The notes beneath the pieces are model-generated. The model saw only the letters and a list, made by a program, of their open reading frames with translations, searched no databases and was not told the origin of the DNA. Below are positions 8,793 through 18,899 of a DNA stretch of 64,000 nucleotides, in pieces (position 1 is the stretch's first letter; each line of letters starts with the position of its first letter). Made by a program: the position numbers and the translations under genes. The DNA is from Sporosalibacterium faouarense. GTDB taxonomy: Bacteria > Bacillota > Clostridia > Tissierellales > VENL01. Location of the stretch: assembly GCF_016765695.1 (NCBI RefSeq), contig NZ_JAETGO010000037.1:124001-188000 (forward strand), in the 5' to 3' direction.

Positions 8793-8845
8793 TGTTTATC
8801 TCCTCCTTTATCACAATATAAACGGTTTCCCATCTTGATAATCTA

Positions 8846-9856
8846 TTAAATTCCATTTAGCCATTCTTCTATGACAGGGATCTCATTTGAATAATTTATA
8901 ATACTCTGCATTGTTTCTATTACTTCATCAGTACCTAGCTTCTGTTCTTCTTCATCTGTACATTCAATCAATAATGATCTTTTCAAACTATATTCTAACC
9001 AACCTAGCTTTCCTGAAAAGCCATTTGATAAAACAACTTTCCAATCCCCATTTAATTCTCCATATATTTTTTTATACTCAGATATAAATGCTAAGAATCT
9101 TTCTTTGTCTATGTGACCACTTTCATCTTCTGACCAATAGATTGCTGTCTCTATCATCTCTTTCATTGGGTTTATATACCCTGATGCTTCCCAATCAATA
9201 ATAATTGGATTGTCTTCATTCCACATTACATTCTTAGGGTCTAAATCTCTATGGCTAATAACCACATTTGATGAAAGAAAAATTTCTGATTTATTCACTC
9301 GGTCATTCAATTCATAAAGTCTATTGAGATTCTCTTGAATTAAATTGCTCCAAACAGCATTTTCTTCTTTTCCTTTTTTCATGTAGTACTTCCAGTCTAT
9401 TAACTTTTCATAATCTGATTTTTCGTATATTATGTCTAAATCCGAATAATCAATCTTATGTATTTTAGCAAGAATAGTCCCTATTTTTTTGCAATTCTCA
9501 AGTGTAATATCCTTAGCCCTTATACTTCTTCCTTTAATCCAATCAAATACAAGATAAAACTGACTATCCATTTCATGTATGAAAGTACCATCAATTATTT
9601 TTGCTGGTAATGCAGGAATATGATTTGCTGCAATATCTGCAATTCTTTCTGAATTTATATAGTTTTTCATTGCTGTGGGACGAAGCATTATTTGTGGATT
9701 TAACGCTTTAATTGCATACTTACCTTTAGTTGTTTTAATACAAAACATTTTATGCAAAAGTCCCCCTGATATTTCCTTAGGAGCTTCAGTTAAAGCTCCT
9801 AATTCCAATTTATAACAAAGTTTTTTCATCTGTATATTATATTTTTCATTCCCCAT
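8846..9856 (-). CDS. APH-family phosphotransferase
   Basis: 336 residues. The N-lobe lysine lies in KYAIKALNP (46-54), the hinge is YLVFDWIKGRS (101-111), the Brenner motif HRDLDPKN at 202-209 carries the catalytic Asp204 and Asn209, and IIIDWEASG (218-226) carries the metal-binding Asp221. This is a complete aminoglycoside phosphotransferase/choline-kinase-like enzyme. The substrate is not deducible; an antibiotic or a small alcohol is possible. AGAGGAG precedes the ATG. Confidence 0.87.
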   Translation of the reverse strand: MGNEKYNIQMKKLCYKLELGALTEAPKEISGGLLHKMFCIKTTKGKYAIKALNPQIMLRPTAMKNYINSERIADIAANHIPALPAKIIDGTFIHEMDSQFYLVFDWIKGRSIRAKDITLENCKKIGTILAKIHKIDYSDLDIIYEKSDYEKLIDWKYYMKKGKEENAVWSNLIQENLNRLYELNDRVNKSEIFLSSNVVISHRDLDPKNVMWNEDNPIIIDWEASGYINPMKEMIETAIYWSEDESGHIDKERFLAFISEYKKIYGELNGDWKVVLSNGFSGKLGWLEYSLKRSLLIECTDEEEQKLGTDEVIETMQSIINYSNEIPVIEEWLNGI

Positions 9857-9914
9857 TCTTATCTCCTCTTATGCGTAATATTCTCTATTTATACTCAATA
9901 ACACTTTATTACTA

Positions 9915-11306
9915 CTATTCTTCCTCCCATAAAACTCCAGCAGTTAACCTAAGTGTATCATTTAATTCCTCCCCATCAATAGTCGAAATTCCCTTCAATA
10001 GATAAACATCAAAAGATCTACCTGTTAAATCACCAACGTGGTTAGCTTCGTCTCTATGAAATCCACCCCAATCCGTCATTACCCCTAATTTATTGTCTAT
10101 AAGTTGTAGTTTTAAGGTGTTATTATTTTCATCAAATACATAGCTAAATTTATCAGATACATTATCTCGGTTTAATAAAACAGGTATATAATTACTATTT
10201 ATAAACTCACTTGAAATCTCCTTATTAAACTTTATAGAAATTTCATTTTCTTGATTGTAAACCACATCAACTAAATTACCATTTCTAGTATAGCCTTGTT
10301 CCATTTTGGGAGATGTGCTTTTAACCCAATCTGTATAATATCCTGAATATAAAGGCTTCCCAATTTGTTTGAATTTTGTAGCCCAACCATAATCCATAGC
10401 TTTAAAAGTTGCACTTATTCTTCTCATTTTCTGATTCCACTCTGTTTCAAATCCATAATTTTTTAGTTCTTCAACTGATATTAATGTTTTACCGTCAATA
10501 TTCCAAGTTTTAGTTTCCTTACTATTAACATATGCTTTCACATCTGAATAGTCATATTGTCCAGCTACTTCTCCAATTTGTGTTTTATACTCCTCTGGGT
10601 CCCATGAAATATCTGCAGTAATTCTAAGTGGTTTAGGCATCTTTTCACCAGTGATAGTTGATATACCTTTCATTAAATAGACATTATAATACTCTGAAAG
10701 CTTATTACCACTCTTTACAAAATCATGTACAATATTATGGTCAACTAATTTTAACTTAAGAATATTATCCTCTTCATCATATTCATAACTAAATTTATTA
10801 GATACATTCTTTTCATGCAAGAAAATAGCTATATATTTGCTATTTATATAATCTAGAGATATATCTTTCAAAAACTTTATTGTAATTGTCTCATCCTCAG
10901 CATCTCCTGGAACCTCAACAGGATTCCCACGGGGAGTAACTGTAAAGGAAAGTTCTGGGCTAACTGCTTCTATCCAATCATCAAACCAGTCTTCTTGATA
11001 ATTATTATAATATGGTTCTGAAGTCTGCCTTAAAAGTAAGGGCTTAGTATTTGGTTGATTATTAAAGGTTGCATGATATTCTCTTAGTTCTTGATTCCAT
11101 TCAACATTAAATCCATAGTTTGAAAGATCTTCAATGGATATAAAAGTTTCTCCACCTATATTCCATGATTCAATTAACTCTCCATTAATATAAGTCTCTA
11201 TATCAGTATAGTAGTATTCTCCTACCCCATCACCAACTTGAGTTGCATAGACTGTAGTTGTAAAGATAATAGTGAATATTAAGACAATCATCATTTTCTT
11301 CTTCAT
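9915..11306 (-). CDS. Secreted two-repeat protein: stalk plus Ig-like units
   Basis: 463 residues with a cleavable signal peptide (residues 1-21, ending TVYA). The mature protein is an internal duplication. Each half starts with a copper-amine-oxidase-N-like stalk (ETYINGELIESWNIGGETFI and KAYVNSKETKTWNIDGKTLI, about 34-78 and about 252-295). Each continues with a region resembling a bacterial Ig-like Big_5 domain, with VSNKFSYEYDEE versus VSDKFSYVFDEN and a final YLMKGIST or YLLKGIST strand. Probably a surface or exported binding protein. AGGGAGG lies upstream. Confidence 0.7.
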   Translation of the reverse strand: MKKKMMIVLIFTIIFTTTVYATQVGDGVGEYYYTDIETYINGELIESWNIGGETFISIEDLSNYGFNVEWNQELREYHATFNNQPNTKPLLLRQTSEPYYNNYQEDWFDDWIEAVSPELSFTVTPRGNPVEVPGDAEDETITIKFLKDISLDYINSKYIAIFLHEKNVSNKFSYEYDEEDNILKLKLVDHNIVHDFVKSGNKLSEYYNVYLMKGISTITGEKMPKPLRITADISWDPEEYKTQIGEVAGQYDYSDVKAYVNSKETKTWNIDGKTLISVEELKNYGFETEWNQKMRRISATFKAMDYGWATKFKQIGKPLYSGYYTDWVKSTSPKMEQGYTRNGNLVDVVYNQENEISIKFNKEISSEFINSNYIPVLLNRDNVSDKFSYVFDENNNTLKLQLIDNKLGVMTDWGGFHRDEANHVGDLTGRSFDVYLLKGISTIDGEELNDTLRLTAGVLWEEE

Positions 11307-11438
11307 TATAATCCTCCCTTAATAATTTCTTCCATAATATTAATTTCATTAAAGATTTTCTTTGCCCTATTTTCTAGAAAATCCTCTTTATACTCCAATC
11401 CATATTAAAATTATACAATTATATTACTTCATTTTCTT

Positions 11439-12302
11439 TTAAACATTAATAAATGTACTAAGTTTATCAAAATACTCAATTAAGTTTTTATCATATTTAT
11501 CAATCCCATATCCTTTATAAAAACTATTTCTATCAAGTTCATTCTTAAAATAATAATCAATTATTGCTAAATCATAATAAGGGTCTCCAATATCTACAAA
11601 CCCCCAATCAATCACTACAGGGTTACTTTCTTTGTCTATTAATATGTTTTTAGTACGAAAATCTCCATGAATTAAAGAAATCTGCTTTCTATTGGGCTTA
11701 TTTAGATTTAACCACTTGAGCCTTTCCTCAGGAGTTTCTTCTTGAAATTCTTCAGGATCTAATAGCCCACTTATCATGTTTATTCTTGCAATTCTAAGCT
11801 GTTCACTTAACCATTTTCCCTCTAAATTTTCTGTATGAACTGCCTTATGTACTCTTGCTAAGACCTGTCCAACTTTTTCCCATATTTCTACTCTTTCTTC
11901 AATGGAATTATTAAGGCTAAGCTTTTCTCTAACACTCTTTCCTTCAATATAATCTAATGTGAGATATGAACAATCATTTAAAATATTAAAATCATATAAT
12001 CTGGGAGCAAATTGTTTGTATTCACTGTTATTTAGATATCTTAAAGCTTTTGCTTCCCTTTTTAATTCGGTCCTCCTATATATACCTCTGGAAACCTTTA
12101 TGACCTTGTCTTCATTACTACAACTAAATCTATAAACACCACATATCCTTCCACCAGTCAATTTTCCTAGGTTTTCATATGACTTATTCAAACTTGCTAA
12201 GCATTGCTTTACATCTTCTAGAGATACTATTTCATCCTTACGTGACTTAATAAAACCTTCTGTCATAATTTCATATCTAGCCTTTGGTACATTCTTATTC
12301 AT
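11439..12302 (-). CDS. APH-family phosphotransferase
   Basis: 287 residues from ATG 12302, where GGAGG sits five bases upstream; an earlier ATG overlaps that site and is not favoured. The Brenner motif HGDFRTKN is at about 212-219 with the catalytic Asp, and VVIDWGFVD at 229-237 holds the metal-binding Asp. The N-lobe VIKVSRG and hinge LTLDYIEGKS are present. A complete kinase-fold phosphotransferase; substrate unknown. It lies 47 bp downstream of the DUF218 gene, separated by a perfect palindrome. Confidence 0.87.
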   Translation of the reverse strand: MNKNVPKARYEIMTEGFIKSRKDEIVSLEDVKQCLASLNKSYENLGKLTGGRICGVYRFSCSNEDKVIKVSRGIYRRTELKREAKALRYLNNSEYKQFAPRLYDFNILNDCSYLTLDYIEGKSVREKLSLNNSIEERVEIWEKVGQVLARVHKAVHTENLEGKWLSEQLRIARINMISGLLDPEEFQEETPEERLKWLNLNKPNRKQISLIHGDFRTKNILIDKESNPVVIDWGFVDIGDPYYDLAIIDYYFKNELDRNSFYKGYGIDKYDKNLIEYFDKLSTFINV

Positions 12303-12325
12303 ATTTTCCTCCAATATTAAATACC

Positions 12326-12353
12326 ATAGGCTTCTTTTTAAAAAGAAGCCTAT
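12326..12353. terminator. Perfect 28-bp palindrome, likely bidirectional terminator
   Basis: ATAGGCTTCTTTTT is followed directly by its exact reverse complement. The palindrome covers the TAG stop of the DUF218 gene. As RNA it forms a stem of about 12 bp with an A/U tip; there is no long T-run after it. Confidence 0.6.
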
Positions 12354-12952
12354 AATAATCTATATACTTTATATCCTATAAGCAAAATTACTTCTCTTCC
12401 TAAAAAAGATAGCTTATTTTTTATACTTTTTATCTTTGTTGTAGGAGTAGGTGATGAGTGGGCATTTAATCCATAATCTATTGCCATCAACATAGCTCTT
12501 TTCATATGTAAGGGATCACTTACAATTATGACTCTTGAAAAATCATTATTTTTTACAATTTTAGAAGCATAAAATAAATTTTCTTGAGTTATTGTAGATT
12601 TCTCTTCAATAAAAATATCTTCATTTGGTACGGATTCATCTATTGCATAGTTCTTAGCTACTTCAGCTTCGGAAAAATTCGAACCTTCACCCTTAGCCCC
12701 TGTGAAAATCAACTTATTAACATATCCATTTTCATATAACCAAATCCCATGCTTAATTCTCTCTTCAAATACTGGAGATGGTTTGGAGCCCCAAGTTGCA
12801 GCGCCCAAAACTATTGCAGCATCTGCTTTCATAGCTTCATCTATATTGCCATATTGATATATATCAAATGAAATATATGTGACATAGGATATAATAATAA
12901 CCATTGCTATTATTATTAATCTCTTCTTTTGTTTTCTAAACTTAGCTTTCAT
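12350..12952 (-). CDS. DUF218 (SanA/YdcF-like) membrane-anchored protein
   Basis: 200 residues. A single N-terminal transmembrane helix (residues 12-30) precedes a DUF218 domain with IVLGAATWG near 47-55, FEERIKHGIWLYENG, LIFTGAKGEG and the later FSRVIIVSDPLHMKRA segment. The family is linked to envelope integrity and vancomycin tolerance (SanA) in other bacteria, with an unsettled biochemical activity. GAGGAGG precedes the ATG. Confidence 0.85.
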   Translation of the reverse strand: MKAKFRKQKKRLIIIAMVIIISYVTYISFDIYQYGNIDEAMKADAAIVLGAATWGSKPSPVFEERIKHGIWLYENGYVNKLIFTGAKGEGSNFSEAEVAKNYAIDESVPNEDIFIEEKSTITQENLFYASKIVKNNDFSRVIIVSDPLHMKRAMLMAIDYGLNAHSSPTPTTKIKSIKNKLSFLGREVILLIGYKVYRLL

Positions 12953-13024
12953 GAATCCTCCTCGAAGTATTATCTTACTATTTATTGACCACTTATCTCA
13001 AAGTTGAGTAACAAAATTAATCTG

Positions 13025-13486
13025 CTAAAGAGTTTTGGTCATTCTTACCATTCCAGGGTTATATCCCATCTTTTGATTTAAAGAAATCATATTTTGATTA
13101 TCATAGTGAACAGTTGTCTGAATTATTTTAATGCATTCCCGTTTGCACCATTCTTCTAATAATATTTTTAGTTTAGTGGCTATACCTCTTTCTCTATAAT
13201 CTTCTGTTATATATAGAGATAAAATCATTACGCTGTCTTGAGGCTTTTCCTGTTTACATGCCCAAATAAATCCCTGTATTTTATTATTATCCTCAGCAAT
13301 CATTATAAAAAGATCTTCTTTTTTAGTATTCTTAATTCTTTCTATAGTTTCCTCCATATCCTTAGATGTCACTCTATATTCTGGTCTCCAAAGCTTCGGC
13401 GTCATGTTATGCCATTTTGCAATTTGGGGTAATATTGACTCCAAACTCTTATCTTCACTATTAATCTCTATTTTTCTATAATTCAT
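13025..13486 (-). CDS. GNAT N-acetyltransferase
   Basis: 153 residues from ATG 13486, chosen because GAGGGGAG lies upstream; a longer frame begins 23 codons earlier without a ribosome site. SVMILSLYITEDYRERGIATKL contains the acetyl-CoA loop RERGIATKL, and NQNMISLNQKMGYNPGMVRM is the C-terminal motif. Complete GNAT fold; substrate unknown. Confidence 0.88.
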   Translation of the reverse strand: MNYRKIEINSEDKSLESILPQIAKWHNMTPKLWRPEYRVTSKDMEETIERIKNTKKEDLFIMIAEDNNKIQGFIWACKQEKPQDSVMILSLYITEDYRERGIATKLKILLEEWCKRECIKIIQTTVHYDNQNMISLNQKMGYNPGMVRMTKTL

Positions 13487-13616
13487 TATTGTAACTCCCC
13501 TCTTATTGTCAAAATAATTATAAGCCCTAGAAATTTTCTTTTCATAGGTCTTCACCTATTGCTGCATTATTTATTTTTTGTATTTCTCTAATGATATAAA
13601 TATTACAACTAACCTT

Positions 13617-14525
13617 TTAATCTTTAATAAAATTTCTAATTACTTCTGCATATTTAGTTGTTTCTTCAATATCCGGAAAATGCGCACTTTTATCAAAAAT
13701 AACGAACTTAGAATTATTAATCTTACTAGCAATATCCCGATTTAAATCAAGACCAACATTCCTATCATATATTCCTGTTATGATTAATGATGGTACGTCA
13801 ATTTCTTCTAACTTGTCCATCATATAGAACTCATTTTTCTCTTTCAATAAAGCCTTCATCATTAATCCAGTATTTAATAGTTCACTTTGTTTCCAAAGAT
13901 CTCTATTAATTTTAGCATACTTAGAATTATGAAAAAGAAATCTATCGACTGTCTCAGTATCTGCATTATCCCAAATTTCAGAACATTTTTCTTCAATATC
14001 AATATCAGAACTCATTATATCTACAATTCTCTTCTTAAAATCACCTTTTGCTATTTGTAAAAATCCATAGGACTGTATAAAACTAATTCTCTTATAGTCA
14101 CTGAATAGTGATGGAGCTTGGGCAATTACTTTATCCACTAAATTTGGATACAAAATTGTAAATACTAGTGCCAGTTCACCACCAAAAGAAAATCCTAGTG
14201 GTATAATTTTGTTTAATCCTAATTCATTACAAAGCACTGCCAAATCAAATGCTAGTAATTTCATTGAATAGGCATCTTTATTCTTTGGAGCTCCTGAACG
14301 TCCACAACCTCTTTGTTCATAGTAAATTACAGTAGAAAACTTTTCTAAAAGGGGACCTATTGTTCTTTCAAAAACATAATTGTTTCCTCCAGGACCTCCA
14401 TGAATAATTACAATTGGTATTGTTTCATTTTCAGCACCAGCTATTTTATACCAATGCTTTATTCCGTTTAAAATTATATAATTTTCTCTATTTTCTAATT
14501 TCTTTACATGAAAGGTCTTAGTCAT
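13617..14525 (-). CDS. Alpha/beta hydrolase, proline iminopeptidase-like
   Basis: 302 residues from ATG 14525 (AAAGGA eight bases upstream). Family marks: HGGPGG oxyanion loop near residue 40, GCGRSGAP, nucleophile elbow GFSFGG near 117, acid in GIYDRNVG near 258 and histidine in KSAHFPD near 283. HGGPG with GFSFGG is typical of peptidase S33 proline iminopeptidases, which remove N-terminal proline from peptides; related esterases share the marks. Confidence 0.82.
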   Translation of the reverse strand: MTKTFHVKKLENRENYIILNGIKHWYKIAGAENETIPIVIIHGGPGGNNYVFERTIGPLLEKFSTVIYYEQRGCGRSGAPKNKDAYSMKLLAFDLAVLCNELGLNKIIPLGFSFGGELALVFTILYPNLVDKVIAQAPSLFSDYKRISFIQSYGFLQIAKGDFKKRIVDIMSSDIDIEEKCSEIWDNADTETVDRFLFHNSKYAKINRDLWKQSELLNTGLMMKALLKEKNEFYMMDKLEEIDVPSLIITGIYDRNVGLDLNRDIASKINNSKFVIFDKSAHFPDIEETTKYAEVIRNFIKD

Positions 14526-14555
14526 AGAAATCATCCTTTTTGTTTCTTATTTTTA

Positions 14556-15782
14556 TCACTTACTTTTAATAGGATTAAAATTATAATCAACAGTTACAAT
14601 GTTTGAGGGCAATGACTCTAACCCTTTTTCATAGGTTGCAGTTACATAATAATTATACGTTCCTTCACTAATTGGATTTATATCAAATTCTTTTTTATCC
14701 TTTGATAAATGCATAATTAATTCTGTGCTATTATAATCTTCATCTTTATAGCAGTAGACATTGTAACCTAATAATTTGAATTTATTAATATTATTTTGTA
14801 TATACTTATCTTCAGTCTCATCAAGTTTTCCTAAATAGTCCGACTTAAACTTAAATTTCAATTTATTATTTAAACGTTTATATTCAAGATTAATAATATT
14901 TCTTTCTATCTTAGATTCAATTTCTAAACTTTCAAATAAGGTCAGTGCTCTCTTACTATAGTTACCTTTAAAAATCACTTTATGTATTAAAGGGATGTCA
15001 ATGTTCTGCAAAGGTCCATCTTCAACTGAAATCATTTGACTAAAATCAGAGTGAAAAAAACCAGTGTTCTCATAACCAGGTGGAGGTGATTCATTGAAGG
15101 AATACTGTAATGAATAACGAGAGTTTGGCTTCACAGGAAGAAAGTAATCTATACTATTCTTTCCTTCTGGAAATAATATTTCTCTTGAGAAGTACAGTGG
15201 AATTTCCATATCATTTGAATCTGTAGAAAAAATATCTTTTGATATTGCAGTTATTTTTATAATTCTTCCACCTCTTGTACACTTAAAGTCATTTGGAAAA
15301 GATATTTTACCATAAATAATACTGTTACACGGTTCTAACTCAAAATTAATATTATCTGCTTCATTATTTTCATTAAGTTTTCGTACTAAATCTTTATTTT
15401 CTTCTCCGTCTTCTAAAATTGGAAAAGCTTTAATATAATAACCATAATCATCATTTAATAAAAGATATGGAAGCCTAACTTCCATTGCTTTTTCTGAAAG
15501 AGAATATTCAACAAAGTTTTCCCCCTCTTCAATATAAAAAGTTTCATAAGTTTCCCCAAGACCTAAAGGTAAATATATTCTTACCTTAACCCCGCCTTCA
15601 GGTGCAACCTCTCCTTCTGGTAAACTTATTCTTCCTGATATTTCAAAGAGTTCAGAATGCTCATCTAAATACTTTCCTAAATCTACTTTAGGGCCAGAAG
15701 GGTCAGAATAAGTTGTAGCAAAATTAAAACCTAGACTTATAACTATCAAAATATATAATGTAAAATTTCTAAGCTTTATCAT
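14556..15782 (-). CDS. Secreted multi-domain beta protein of unknown function
   Basis: 408 residues with an N-terminal signal segment (residues 5-25). Two carboxypeptidase-regulatory-like units can be seen, beginning ISGRISLPEGEVAPEGGVKV near 49 and IYGKISFPNDFKCTRGG near 157. The C-terminal part near 370-400 (EGTYNYYVTATYEKGLESLP) has a fibronectin-III-like end. No catalytic motif found. Likely an exported adhesion or scaffold protein (inference). The start has GAGTGAG upstream. Confidence 0.6.
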   Translation of the reverse strand: MIKLRNFTLYILIVISLGFNFATTYSDPSGPKVDLGKYLDEHSELFEISGRISLPEGEVAPEGGVKVRIYLPLGLGETYETFYIEEGENFVEYSLSEKAMEVRLPYLLLNDDYGYYIKAFPILEDGEENKDLVRKLNENNEADNINFELEPCNSIIYGKISFPNDFKCTRGGRIIKITAISKDIFSTDSNDMEIPLYFSREILFPEGKNSIDYFLPVKPNSRYSLQYSFNESPPPGYENTGFFHSDFSQMISVEDGPLQNIDIPLIHKVIFKGNYSKRALTLFESLEIESKIERNIINLEYKRLNNKLKFKFKSDYLGKLDETEDKYIQNNINKFKLLGYNVYCYKDEDYNSTELIMHLSKDKKEFDINPISEGTYNYYVTATYEKGLESLPSNIVTVDYNFNPIKSK

Positions 15783-15983
15783 TTTTTCTCACTCCAATTA
15801 ATAATTTTTATTAATATTAATCTTAGAGATTACAAGATGTATTATATATTAGTATGTAAGTAATTAGATTATTACAATTTTATTCATAATCTTCTGAATT
15901 CCCGTCTCAATACATTCCTATTATTTCATTAATTTTTATAGTTTTAAATAAATTATTAATCAAATTACTGCCTGAACAATTTA

Positions 15984-16430
15984 TTAATTACAGTATATAT
16001 CTTTATATACCTTATTCACTATCCATGCTTGATACTCAAGTGACATTATATCTTGAATATCAGTTATATCTCTCCACACTAGCTCATGATCTAACTCGGT
16101 TTTCTCATAAATTGATTCTTTCATATTAACTAAATAAAAATATCCTACCAGTTTAAAGTGCATTTCTCTAAAGTTAGAGTATGTATATTGGGCCAAGCAA
16201 TCCACATATTCTCCCATTTCTATTTCATACCCTGTTTCCTCTATAAATTCCCTTTCTAAACAGCTTATATGACTTTCATCATTTTCAATTCCTCCACCTG
16301 GAAGGAAATACCCATTTGGTAACTTTACCAAGGCTACTTGTTTATCAGAATTAAATGATATTCCATATACTCCTTTACGCTCTATATACTCAATCCCCTT
16401 ATTTTTTTCTCCAAATACTTGTGTCTTCAT
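15984..16430 (-). CDS. Nudix hydrolase
   Basis: 148 residues. The Nudix box is complete: GGIENDESHISCLEREFIEE followed by TGYE, near residues 47-70, with the metal-binding REFIEE glutamates. A strand VALVKLPNGYFLPGGG precedes it. Members cleave nucleoside diphosphates linked to another group; the substrate is unknown. The ATG has GAGGAATG upstream. A second Nudix gene follows upstream after a spacer of about 230 bp. Confidence 0.9.
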   Translation of the reverse strand: MKTQVFGEKNKGIEYIERKGVYGISFNSDKQVALVKLPNGYFLPGGGIENDESHISCLEREFIEETGYEIEMGEYVDCLAQYTYSNFREMHFKLVGYFYLVNMKESIYEKTELDHELVWRDITDIQDIMSLEYQAWIVNKVYKDIYCN

Positions 16431-16660
16431 TAAATCATTCCTCTCGTAGCTTTTATATAAATTATTTTTTTCAATCCTCCTTTAATAATCCATATTTCAA
16501 ATTATCTTTCCGTTTCAGTTTCCAAATTAATCATATTATAAACTCCTATTGTATTATCAAGTATTCTACCAATAAATTTAATAGCTTCATATTACTTACT
16601 ATTTAAGATATCTTTAATGTTTTCTATACTGCCCCAGGCATAAGAAACCTTTTTTAAAGC

Positions 16661-17101
16661 TTAATAATTGTAGAATATTTCTGCTCTATCTTTAGATTCA
16701 TCTTTATTTCTTATTTTCATTAATAATGGCTCAGTAAAACCGCCTAATTTATAGTTCTCAATATCATTTAGGTCTACCCATTCATACTCTTGAGCTTCAT
16801 CATTCAAAGTAACTTCATATGAATTTGTTTTACACCTATAATCAATAAAAATAAAATGCTTTTCCTCATGAAAAGTATCACTAAAAATACTTTCCTTTAA
16901 ACTTATCAGTTCAATGTCATATATTTCTAGACCAGTTTCCTCTAATATTTCTCTCTTCAAAGCATCTTCCATTTTTTCACCTAATTCAATATGTCCACCA
17001 GGAATCACATATTCGTTATTCCACTTATGTGATTTACAGAGAAGTATTTTATTGTCAGGATTAAAAATTATAGCCCCAACAGTAGGTTCAGGATATTTCA
17101 T
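16661..17101 (-). CDS. Nudix hydrolase
   Basis: 146 residues with box GGHIELGEKMEDALKREILE and ETGLEI near residues 34-59. The PGGHIELGE and LLCKSHKWNNEYVIPGG layout resembles MutT/ADP-ribose-type Nudix proteins, without enough to name a substrate. It is not a recent duplicate of the neighbouring Nudix gene, since identity is limited to the box. AAAGGAG precedes the start. Confidence 0.9.
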   Translation of the reverse strand: MKYPEPTVGAIIFNPDNKILLCKSHKWNNEYVIPGGHIELGEKMEDALKREILEETGLEIYDIELISLKESIFSDTFHEEKHFIFIDYRCKTNSYEVTLNDEAQEYEWVDLNDIENYKLGGFTEPLLMKIRNKDESKDRAEIFYNY

Positions 17102-17201
17102 ACTTAATTCACTCCTTTAAATGTTCATAATAATTCCTACTTCAGTTTTTATACTATAAAAATTTTTATTTACATCAATAATATAGTTCTTAGTTTTTCA
17201 C

Positions 17202-17582
17202 TTATTCTTTGTTAGATAACTTAAAGACTGTTCCCTTTTCAATCATCCTAACTGCATACTTTCCACTTTGAAATATTAAATTTCCCTCATCAATCGTAAA
17301 TATGTAAGTTTCATCTTCATTAGCATACAGGGTTAATATATTATCATTAATTGAATAAGTTCCTCTAGGGATATATGATGTGGCCAGACTTCTCATAAAC
17401 TCAAATTCATTATTCTCCTTTAGTACAACCCATGCCCAAGGCGCTGGTTTTTCTGAGTCCTGCATAATATACTTACCAAGTTCTATCTCATCGTCTTTAT
17501 TTTGACTTAAGTATGCTGTAATTAGTATAGATATTAGTACTATAATAATTAACACTACCAGAACAATTTTTCTTTTTTTCAC
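17202..17582 (-). CDS. Membrane-anchored lipocalin-like/BlaR1-tail-like protein
   Basis: 126 residues starting with GTG (GGGAGGAAT upstream). One N-terminal helix (residues 5-23) is followed by a compact beta domain: FMRSLATSYIPRGTYSINDN, ILTLYANEDETYIFTI and LIFQSGKYAVRMI. This pattern resembles the small beta domain found after BlaR1-type proteins and in stand-alone secreted proteins of Firmicutes. Function unknown; extracytoplasmic. Confidence 0.6.
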   Translation of the reverse strand: MKKRKIVLVVLIIIVLISILITAYLSQNKDDEIELGKYIMQDSEKPAPWAWVVLKENNEFEFMRSLATSYIPRGTYSINDNILTLYANEDETYIFTIDEGNLIFQSGKYAVRMIEKGTVFKLSNKE

Positions 17583-17684
17583 TTTTTATTCCTCCCATTA
17601 CAGTAGCTATACTAAACAACTTATTTTTAGACTAAATATATTCCTAGTAATATGTTTTGTTAAATAAAACAATCAGACAATAAT

Positions 17685-18857
17685 TTAATGTGTCTGAATT
17701 ACAACAATTACCATAGGAATAACTAATAAGATAAAAATAGTTGTAAATGCTCTCCATAGTCCAACCCTTCCATATTCAAGCTCCGAATCAACCTTATAAT
17801 CCCATACAGTTTCCCCTCTTCTTTGAAGTCTAAAATATGCAACTAATTTGGTAATAACCTGTATAAATTCAATTCCAAACCCAAGTCCTATGCTCCAAAC
17901 TAGAAAACTTCTATAAAAAGATTCTCCTAATGATAATAGCTTACCATCCTTCTTCTGTACCTTTATATTTAGAATCCATTTTCCTAATGTAGTTCCAATT
18001 TTACATATCAAAATCATCTCAATAAACATCCACATAATAGGAGTTATAGCTATTATTCTAGCTATTCGATATAATATCACATTAATATTAGCTGGTAGTA
18101 AGGTCCATATGAAATTTATAAAAAATTGAAATATCATATAATCAATTGATCTAGCAAAATATCTTCTCCAAGGATGGATTTCTTTTGATTCCCCATTCAG
18201 ATTTTCCTCATAGTTTGCTTCTGCTTCAATAATACCTTTGTTGTCTTTGATTTTATTAAAGGATTGGTCTACATCTCCTTGAGTAAGTCCATGTTTGGTT
18301 ATAATACTCAAGCAATATGCTACATATGCCTCTTTCCCAATCCTGAATACTTCCTCTGTGTTAACCATGCAAGCCAACCATTGTTTCCAAGTTAAATAAT
18401 CCATTTCAAATTTTTCTTCTTCTTTTATGTATTGACCAAATATGTTTAATTCTTTAACACTAGGGTTGAAAATATTATCTGATTCCTCAATTGAAATTCT
18501 AATATTATTCTCATTTGAAGCATTCATGGATATCAATTCATTGAATACTTTCTCGTAGTCTTCATATGTGGAAGCCTCAATATAAGATATTTTCTTTAGC
18601 TTTTTAAATACTTCATCAAATCTAACTTGTAAAATAAGTTCTTTAAAAAGAATGCTTTGATCAGATTTTATATTCTTAAGTCTATTTCTATCTGAAACTA
18701 AATAATCTTTAATATTTCTATTGTCAAGTTCCTCTATGGACAATTCTAATGCTTTATCATTGTAATCATCATAATCAATGTTCAACATTTCGATAATTAT
18801 TCTACTTTTAAAACTTTCTATTCTATGTTTCAAATCTACAAACGATTGCCTTCCCAT
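17685..18857 (-). CDS. RDD-domain membrane protein with long helical N-terminus
   Basis: 390 residues from ATG 18857, chosen because GGAGGGG precedes it. Residues 1-220 are charged and mostly helical, with no known fold. From IHPWRRYFARSIDYMIFQFF near 224 an RDD domain starts, with the usual Arg-Asp in ARSIDY, several transmembrane helices, GTTLGKWILNIKV and a final helix. RDD proteins are thought to act in transport; one RDD protein has been linked to sodium export. The N-terminal region could sense or gate (inference). Confidence 0.7.
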   Translation of the reverse strand: MGRQSFVDLKHRIESFKSRIIIEMLNIDYDDYNDKALELSIEELDNRNIKDYLVSDRNRLKNIKSDQSILFKELILQVRFDEVFKKLKKISYIEASTYEDYEKVFNELISMNASNENNIRISIEESDNIFNPSVKELNIFGQYIKEEEKFEMDYLTWKQWLACMVNTEEVFRIGKEAYVAYCLSIITKHGLTQGDVDQSFNKIKDNKGIIEAEANYEENLNGESKEIHPWRRYFARSIDYMIFQFFINFIWTLLPANINVILYRIARIIAITPIMWMFIEMILICKIGTTLGKWILNIKVQKKDGKLLSLGESFYRSFLVWSIGLGFGIEFIQVITKLVAYFRLQRRGETVWDYKVDSELEYGRVGLWRAFTTIFILLVIPMVIVVIQTH

Positions 18858-18899
18858 AAACCCCTCCATAGTTTTATTCAAATATATTCCTCATATTTT

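Noticed and set aside
12326-12353. Operator site
   Set aside because: The palindrome covers the end of a gene, not a promoter; a terminator explains it better.
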